From assembly GCA_964495555.1 (NCBI GenBank), contig CAZBWA010000016.1, forward strand, positions 1 through 27,601: DNA of 27,601 bases, given 5' to 3'. A program made the translations under genes and the position numbers. This document shows positions 22,952-27,601 of the stretch, one piece after another. Below the pieces are notes generated by a model. The model made no database searches. It was given only the letters and a program-made list of their open reading frames with translations, and had not been told where the DNA came from. Position 1 is the first letter of the stretch; each line of letters starts with the position of its first letter. The DNA is from VGCC01 sp964495555. GTDB lineage: Bacteria; Actinomycetota; Actinomycetes; S36-B12.

Positions 22952-23719
22952 TCAGCTCACGTTCGCAGTGTCGAGGAGGCCGCGCATGGTCGCGATGTGG
23001 ACGGCGTCTCTGCGTCCGTCGGCGCCCAGAAACCGATAGATGGCCATGGTCTCTTGGCGCACGGTGGAGTCACTGAAGCCGATACGTGAGGCGATCTGGG
23101 GATTCGTCATTCCTGCTGCCAGCAACTCCAGGATCTGCTGCTGTCGCGTGGTCAACGCCTCGGGTCGGAGAGGTATTCGCCCATTGCTGTGACGACGCGA
23201 CGTTTCCAAAGCTTCCCGGGTGGATTCCGCCACAGCATCACGGATACCGAGGTAGAGCCCCAGGATTGGAGAGATCTCCGTGAAGGCGTCGCTGAGATTC
23301 CCCTCATCGAAGGGCTCAGCGAAATGTACTTGCAGGGAGCCGTTGCGCTTATGTCCAACCCCCAAGGGCCACGCGACAGTCGGTGTGAGCATCGCCGGTT
23401 GCTGCTCGAGCCATGGATAGTTTGTGCGAATCGCGTCGGAACCATTGAGTATGACGGGGGATCCATCGCGAATGGCATCCACGGCGGGTGCGTGATCCCA
23501 GAGGGAAAGTGACTGCAGAGCCCGGACAACATCGGTCGGTAGCCCAAACGAACCAGCCGATTGCACGGTCCCATCTGTGAAGAACACGTAGATCAACGCC
23601 CCTCGTGGATTGTGCTCGCGAAACGTCTGCAGCACTAGGTATTGAGCGAGTTGGTCCATCGTCGGGCGTTCGGCCAGGTAGGCGATCAAATCGAGCATGG
23701 TGGGTGACTGACGAGACAT
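22952..23719 (-). CDS. GAF-like / LuxR-type transcriptional regulator
   Basis: 255 aa, ATG at 23719 with GGAG about 7 nt upstream. Residues about 1-155 resemble a GAF-type sensory domain (ALIYVFFTDGTVQSAGSFGL, TPTVAWPLGVGHKRNGSLQV). Residues about 185-245 form a LuxR helix-turn-helix: LTTRQQQILELLAAGMTNPQ, then IASRIGFSDSTVRQETMAIY. There is no receiver domain, so the signal is likely a small molecule or partner protein. It is transcribed toward the secreted-protein/sortase pair and divergently from the propeptide/protease pair; it is a candidate regulator of both. Confidence 0.82.
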   Translation of the reverse strand: MSRQSPTMLDLIAYLAERPTMDQLAQYLVLQTFREHNPRGALIYVFFTDGTVQSAGSFGLPTDVVRALQSLSLWDHAPAVDAIRDGSPVILNGSDAIRTNYPWLEQQPAMLTPTVAWPLGVGHKRNGSLQVHFAEPFDEGNLSDAFTEISPILGLYLGIRDAVAESTREALETSRRHSNGRIPLRPEALTTRQQQILELLAAGMTNPQIASRIGFSDSTVRQETMAIYRFLGADGRRDAVHIATMRGLLDTANVS

Positions 23720-23901
23720 GAGTACTCCAATGGGAAGGTCGGTATTAAGGAATGTAGAGCCTCAACCTCACGTGATGCTCATTCATGCCTTGCAACTTGC
23801 CCACAATGACTTGGCAGTCTTTGTCGGCACGCATCGTCCATTGCAGTCCGAGCAGGATTCGTGGTCCATCGTGGCGAGTGCTGGGGAACCACGATGGCAT
23901 T

Positions 23902-24279
23902 GTGTTGACAAGTACCGTCATGGCGGTGATGACCCATGCGGCAATGAGCCTTATTGCCGGCGGTGTTTTTGCCGGTGGTCCCATCGTCCCTCCTCCGGAT
24001 GGGCCGGACCGCAACACGAACGTCGAGATCATCGTGCGCTATGACGAAGACGCACCTCGACAGAAGCCTGAGGCCCGGGCATGGGGTGCCCAATGTGTGG
24101 ATCGCCAGTACAGAACGCGCCTGGTAGCGGCGCTCCCGCTCGGCGCCCGGATGTGGGTGGTGCGCATCGAGCCACCCGTGGCTCCGCGCGTCACCAAGAA
24201 AATTGTGAGACAACTGGAGGAATGCGCGGGAGTGGAATGGGCCGAGATCCCCGAAGTTCATTTTGGTCCGGGACTGTGA
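23902..24279 (+). CDS. Putative separate I9-like propeptide (chaperone/inhibitor) of the adjacent subtilase
   Basis: About 125 aa; the start is uncertain (GTG 23902, or GTG 23878, ATG 23920, ATG 23929; none has a good ribosome site). The N-terminus has a hydrophobic run resembling a signal peptide (VMTHAAMSLIAGGVFAGG). The rest has the pattern of an inhibitor I9/subtilisin prodomain: NVEIIVRYDEDA, a middle segment, GARMWVVRIEPPV, then KKIVRQLEECAGVEWAEIPE, like the usual 'L...pgVeyAeP' end. The stop overlaps the GTG of the S8 protease as GTGA. In ordinary subtilases the propeptide is part of the protease chain, folds it and inhibits it. Here it appears to be supplied in trans. A frameshifted single gene is the alternative, but the protease has its own signal peptide. 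Confidence 0.6.
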   Translation: MLTSTVMAVMTHAAMSLIAGGVFAGGPIVPPPDGPDRNTNVEIIVRYDEDAPRQKPEARAWGAQCVDRQYRTRLVAALPLGARMWVVRIEPPVAPRVTKKIVRQLEECAGVEWAEIPEVHFGPGL

Positions 24280-25328
24280 ATCGGGCGCTCTGTACGCGAC
24301 AGTTAGTTGTAGGTCTCACCCTGTCGGTTCTCGTCAGTGCGGCCCTTGGGGGCATCGCCCCGGCATGGGGGTCCATGGAAGAGCCGGTCGTTGCCGTGCT
24401 CGATACGGGCATCACGGCGCACCCTGCACTCAACTGGCGCGTCACCTCCTCTGGTCGAGGGGTGCCCAGGGGAACGACCCTCTCCGGGTACGACTTCGTG
24501 TCCGACACATGGGAGGCCAATGATGGCCAGGGCTGGGACCCCGATCCGTCCGATCCCGGAGACGGAGTGCGCGACTCCGAGAGCTCTGGACGATGCAGCA
24601 GCGGTCGAAGCTCCTGGCACGGCACGAATGTCCTCGGGACGGTGCGCAAGATTGCCCCTGGTGCGCGGATCCTGCCCATTCGCGTCATGGGTCGTTGCGG
24701 AGGAAACTCAGCGGATGTCGCTGCGGCGGTGCTCTGGGCCGTCGGGGAGGAAGTGCCAGGAGTTCCGATAAATCTCACACCGGCCGATGTGATCAACTTG
24801 TCGTTCAGTGGATCAAGCCCGCAATGCTCGTTAGCTTTGCAGACGGCGATTGACTCTGCGGTGTCCCGAGGAGCTGTCGTCGTGGCGGCTGCGGGGAGCC
24901 GTGGTGTCAATACGGCGACCCAGACCCCGGCGAACTGCGACAACGTGATCGTGGTGGGTTCCACGAACAAGGACGGCCTTCGCACCCCAACGTCCGGCTT
25001 CGGCACACAGATCACGTTGTCAGCCCTGGGCGGTGATATGACGGTGCGGGCTGCCAACGGAATCCTCACCACGACGAATAAGGGCCGCTATCGACCAGGC
25101 AAGGCCGGATACGGGTATTACCAGAGCTCCAGTGCGGCAACGGCACTCGTGTCAGGTGCCGTTGCCCTACTCACGAAGGCGTATCCCGACGACACTCCCA
25201 CCCAGTTACGGGAGCGACTTCTTGGTTTCGTAGACCCCCTAGCGCCCGGTGCTTGTGATCAGGGACCTGATCAATGCGGCGCCGGAAATCTCAACATCGA
25301 CCGACTCAGAGCCTCGATAGGCGCGTGA
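24276..25328 (+). CDS. Secreted S8 (subtilisin-like) serine protease without its own propeptide
   Basis: 350 aa from the GTG at 24276, which overlaps the upstream stop. Residues 1-32 look like a signal peptide (TRQLVVGLTLSVLVSAALGG). Mature sequence starts almost directly with the catalytic domain: D43 (VVAVLDTGI), H115 (WHGTNVLGTV), and S286 in SSSAATALVSG, aligned to the usual GTSMATPHVSG. APGARILPIRVMGRCGG and VINLSFSGSS are typical of secreted bacterial S8 proteases. The oxyanion-hole Asn in AAGN is replaced by Ser208 (AAAGS), and the GTSMA box is eroded. Six further Cys (107, 141, 184, 221, 327, 334) could form disulfides. Triad residues are intact, but reduced or unusual activity is likely. 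Confidence 0.85.
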   Translation: MNRALCTRQLVVGLTLSVLVSAALGGIAPAWGSMEEPVVAVLDTGITAHPALNWRVTSSGRGVPRGTTLSGYDFVSDTWEANDGQGWDPDPSDPGDGVRDSESSGRCSSGRSSWHGTNVLGTVRKIAPGARILPIRVMGRCGGNSADVAAAVLWAVGEEVPGVPINLTPADVINLSFSGSSPQCSLALQTAIDSAVSRGAVVVAAAGSRGVNTATQTPANCDNVIVVGSTNKDGLRTPTSGFGTQITLSALGGDMTVRAANGILTTTNKGRYRPGKAGYGYYQSSSAATALVSGAVALLTKAYPDDTPTQLRERLLGFVDPLAPGACDQGPDQCGAGNLNIDRLRASIGA

Positions 25329-25424
25329 CACGGCAGTGCCTGGTCAACGACTGGTTTCCCCCATCTTCGGGAGCAGGGTTCGGAGGATGCTTGGGGATAC
25401 GCACTCTGACCGGAAAGGACCACT

Positions 25425-25868
25425 ATGAGCCCTGCAACAGCCTCTGAATCGTCACTCATGCGAACCCGTGAAGCCTGGCCTCGATTGACCGATTGGCTCG
25501 ATGCGCTCGTCCCGAGCGATCTCAGTTGGCGAACCGGGTTCCCCCACTCGATGCGCGTCGAGGAGTTCTCCAGGAACGGGGACTTCATCATTCGGGCCGA
25601 ACTACCTGGAATCGACCCGGAGAAAGACGTGGAGATCACCGTCTCCGACGGGATGCTCACGATCGAAGGCAAGCGCGAGGAAAGTCATGAGGCCGGCCAT
25701 CGCTCGGAGTTCTACTACGGCCGATTCATGCGGACTCTCAGCCTGCCCGCGGGTGCGGGGGAGGAGAATGTCAAGGCGTCGTATCGCGACGGCATCCTCG
25801 AAGTCCTTATCCCATTGAAGTCGCCGACCGAGGTAACCCACAAGGTTCCGATCGCGCGCGCTGCATAG
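25425..25868 (+). CDS. Small heat-shock protein (Hsp20/alpha-crystallin)
   Basis: 147 aa; AAGGA at 25415-25419, 5 nt before the ATG. A short N-terminal arm is followed by the alpha-crystallin domain (about 40-140): MRVEEFSRNGDFIIRAELPG, then IDPEKDVEITVSDGMLTIEG, FYYGRFMRTLSLPAGAGEEN and YRDGILEVLIPLKSP. The terminal IPIA-type motif (VPIARAA) supplies the I/V-x-I/V contact for oligomers. It acts as an ATP-independent holdase. The 96-bp upstream region has no complete CIRCE or HAIR element that I can see. It is probably transcribed alone. Confidence 0.93.
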   Translation: MSPATASESSLMRTREAWPRLTDWLDALVPSDLSWRTGFPHSMRVEEFSRNGDFIIRAELPGIDPEKDVEITVSDGMLTIEGKREESHEAGHRSEFYYGRFMRTLSLPAGAGEENVKASYRDGILEVLIPLKSPTEVTHKVPIARAA

Positions 25869-25874
25869 ATCTCA

Positions 25875-25902
25875 CCATCCGCGTCTGCGCTTGCGCGGAT
25901 GG
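25875..25902 (+). terminator. Hairpin downstream of hsp20-type gene
   Basis: CCATCCGCG (25875-25883) and CGCGGATGG (25894-25902) form a 9-bp perfect stem with a 10-nt loop, starting 6 nt after the stop codon. There is no T-tract, so it may be a weak or factor-assisted terminator. Confidence 0.5.
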
Positions 25903-25964
25903 CTAGAGATGCCCTGTGCTCAGGAATCGCCCGGTGCATTGCGATCGCGCACAGTGGCAGAGAA

Positions 25965-26004
25965 AACAGTGGGGGCCCCGACAATTGTCGGGGCCCCCAC
26001 TGTT
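25965..26004 (-). terminator. Perfect palindrome followed by TTTTCT: intrinsic terminator of katG
   Basis: Forty bases form a perfect palindrome with no unpaired centre other than the tight turn at AATT. On the - strand it starts 4 nt after the katG stop codon and is followed by TTTTCT, as expected for a strong intrinsic terminator. In the + direction only two T follow, so hsp20 readthrough would be stopped less efficiently. Confidence 0.88.
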
Positions 26005-26008
26005 GTGG

Positions 26009-27601
26009 TCAGCGCTTCAGTTCGAAGCGATCCAGCATCATCACCTTGTCCCACGCGGTGGCGAAGTCGTGGACGAATTTCGCCTGGGCGTCGTCGCCGC
26101 CATAGACCTCGGCAATGGCGCGGAGCTCGGAATTGGAACCGAAGACCAGATCCGCACGGGTGGCCGTCCACTTGACTTCACCCGAAGCACGATCGCGGCC
26201 TTGGAAGTACTGCTGGTCCTCATCCACCGGCTTCCACTCGGTACCGGCGTCGAGCAGGTTCACGATGACCTCGTTCGTCAGGGTTCCCGGGCGCGTGGTC
26301 AGCACGCCATCCGGGGACTGACGGACATTGGCATCGAGTGCACGGAGGCCGGCCCACAGCACCGTCATCTCCGGCGCGGTGAGAGTCAGCAGACATGCCC
26401 GATCGACGAGCAGCTTCTCTGCTGGCTGCTCATTGCCCTTGCCCATGAAGTTGCGGAAACCATCATGGGTCGGCTCGAGAACGGCGAAGGACTCGACATC
26501 CGTCCACTCCTGGGTGGCATCCGTGCGGCCGGGGGTGAAGGGAACTGTGATCGCATGGCCGCCCTGGGCTGCCGCCTGCTCGATGGCCGCGCAGCCGCCG
26601 AGCACGATGAGATCGGCCATGGACACCTGCGCTCCACCCTTGGCGTTGAAGGAGGCCTGGATCCCCTCGAGGGTGGTCAGCACCCGATTCAGCTCCTCCG
26701 GGTTGTTGACCTCCCAGCTGCGCTGAGGTTCCAGACGGATACGGGCGCCGTTGGCGCCCCCGCGCTTGTCCGTTCCGCGGAAGGTGACCGCAGATGCCCA
26801 CGCGGTGGAGACCAACTGCTGAGTGGTCAACCCCGAGGCGAGGAGAGCCTTCTTCAACTCCGCGATCTCGGCGGCTCCGATGACCGGCTGCTGCACCGCG
26901 GGAACCGGGTCCTGCCAGATGAGCGTCTCTGACGGCACTTCCGGGCCGATGTAGCGGGCCTTCGGCCCCATATCGCGGTGCGTGAGCTTGAACCACGCAC
27001 GCGCGAAGGCGTCGGCGAACTCATCCGGGTTGGCCAGGAAATGCCGCACGATCGGCTCGTAGATCGGATCGAAGCGCAGAGCCAGGTCCGCGGTGGTCAT
27101 GACCGGGGCGTGACGCTTGTTCGGATCGTGAGCATCGGGCACGAGTGATGCGGCCGCGGGGTCCGTCGGAATCCACTGCTGCGCCCCCGCCGGGCTCTTG
27201 GTCAACTGCCACTCATACCCGAGGAGAGTCTCGAGGTAGCTCATGTCCCAGGTGGTGGGAGTTGCCGTCCATGCGCCCTCGAAACCGCTGGAAATGGTGT
27301 CATCCCCATTACCGGTGCCCAGGGAATTGAACCAGCCCAGGCCCATCTGCCAGATCGGGGCGGCCTCGGGGTCGGGACCCACGAACTGCTCCGGGTGTTC
27401 ATCGAGGAGTGCATCGACGCCGGCGCCGTGCATCTTGCCGAAGGTGTGACCTCCGGCGACCAGTGCGACGGTCTCGTAGTCGTTCATCGCCATGCGCGCG
27501 AAAGTCTCCCGGATGTCCCGTGCCGATGCCATGGGGTCGGGGTTACCGTTCGGGCCCTCGGGGTTGACGTAGATGAGGCCCATCTGGACCGCGGCCAGCG
27601 G
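26009..27601 (-). CDS. katG: Catalase-peroxidase KatG, C-terminal part (N-terminus beyond window)
   Basis: The frame is open from the window end to the TGA at 26009-26011, giving about 530 residues of a roughly 730-residue enzyme. It decomposes hydrogen peroxide and acts as a peroxidase with a haem b. Visible family features: PLAAVQMGLIYVNPEGPNG with the Tyr, and ETFARMAMND with the Met of the Met-Tyr-Trp crosslink; VALVAGGHTFGKMHGAG with the proximal haem His; EWQLTKSPAGA; and the C-terminal peroxidase-like domain ending DRFELKR. The distal His/Arg/Trp region lies outside the window. It is convergent with the Hsp20 gene across a 140-bp spacer that contains its terminator. Confidence 0.97.
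   Translation of the reverse strand, partial: PLAAVQMGLIYVNPEGPNGNPDPMASARDIRETFARMAMNDYETVALVAGGHTFGKMHGAGVDALLDEHPEQFVGPDPEAAPIWQMGLGWFNSLGTGNGDDTISSGFEGAWTATPTTWDMSYLETLLGYEWQLTKSPAGAQQWIPTDPAAASLVPDAHDPNKRHAPVMTTADLALRFDPIYEPIVRHFLANPDEFADAFARAWFKLTHRDMGPKARYIGPEVPSETLIWQDPVPAVQQPVIGAAEIAELKKALLASGLTTQQLVSTAWASAVTFRGTDKRGGANGARIRLEPQRSWEVNNPEELNRVLTTLEGIQASFNAKGGAQVSMADLIVLGGCAAIEQAAAQGGHAITVPFTPGRTDATQEWTDVESFAVLEPTHDGFRNFMGKGNEQPAEKLLVDRACLLTLTAPEMTVLWAGLRALDANVRQSPDGVLTTRPGTLTNEVIVNLLDAGTEWKPVDEDQQYFQGRDRASGEVKWTATRADLVFGSNSELRAIAEVYGGDDAQAKFVHDFATAWDKVMMLDRFELKR

Noticed and set aside
23905..23910. TTGACA, a perfect -35 hexamer
   Set aside because: No acceptable -10 lies 16-18 bp downstream, and the site falls inside the probable signal-peptide coding region.
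23745..23921. Small - strand ORF just upstream of the GAF/LuxR gene, with protein-like sequence (RILLGLQWTMRADKDC)
   Set aside because: It overlaps the start region of the putative propeptide gene, has no ribosome binding site at its possible starts (23921, 23900) and matches no family I recognise. The propeptide pattern on the other strand is stronger evidence.
25402..25407. GCACTC, half of a CIRCE-like heat-shock operator before the Hsp20 gene
   Set aside because: The matching GAGTGC half is absent, so an HrcA site cannot be supported.
1..27601. CRISPR arrays, tRNA or rRNA genes, insertion sequences, phage integrase or att sites
   Set aside because: Looked for spaced direct repeats, tRNA-like cloverleaf ends, transposase motifs and terminal inverted repeats by eye; none was seen. 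The only strong tandem repeat is the coding Thr-Pro hexamer.

Overview
The window looks like a scaffold from a high-GC Gram-positive bacterium of the Actinobacteria. The evidence is strong GC bias at third codon positions, frequent GTG and TTG starts, 1-4 bp ATGA/GTGA gene overlaps, a class-F-like sortase, a secreted CHATGS-type protein and actinobacterial-style regulators. It has one 100-N assembly gap (2328-2427) and begins and ends inside genes (a tail sheath and katG).

Region 1 (1-14055) is the distal part of an extracellular contractile injection system (eCIS, Afp/PVC/Streptomyces-CIS-like) locus. In order on the + strand: sheath C-terminus, inner tube, a tail-assembly-chaperone-like protein, a 53-aa DUF6760-like microprotein, a long Pro/Ser-rich protein with an eCIS-core (DUF4157) HELTH domain, a tube-like/LysM hub fusion, a VgrG/gp27-gp5-like spike, a gp25-like wedge, a baseplate J-like wedge, a tail protein I-like wedge, and a membrane protein with two zinc ribbons and a discoidin-like domain. 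Most junctions overlap or nearly touch, so this reads as one operon. A convergent gene encodes a membrane protein with Ig-like and fibronectin-III-like domains, and its stop codon interlocks with the last + gene. No PAAR tip, tail fibre or toxin gene is seen here. The tape measure, AAA ATPase and terminator must lie outside the window or be absent. With two membrane-anchored accessory proteins, this fits the intracellular or membrane-facing actinobacterial type better than a fibre-bearing secreted particle; that is an inference.

Region 2 (14056-17556) is regulatory: a GC-hairpin-rich divergent spacer, a NarL/LuxR-type response regulator, an unusual two-halved membrane histidine kinase and, converging on it, a receiver-less OmpR-type winged-helix protein.

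Region 3 (17798-23719, all - strand) holds a translationally coupled GT4 glycosyltransferase / alpha-helical glycan protein / GH130 operon. Upstream of it are a coupled pair (secreted Thr-Pro-repeat protein and class-F-like sortase lacking the usual catalytic Arg) and a GAF-like/LuxR regulator.

Region 4 (23902-27601) has a subtilase whose I9-like propeptide is apparently a separate overlapping gene, a small heat-shock protein, and the 3' part of katG with a strong palindromic terminator.

The most notable items are the apparently split propeptide/protease pair, the tube-LysM fusion in a fibre-less, PAAR-less eCIS, the interlocked membrane proteins at the eCIS end, and the double-module kinase.
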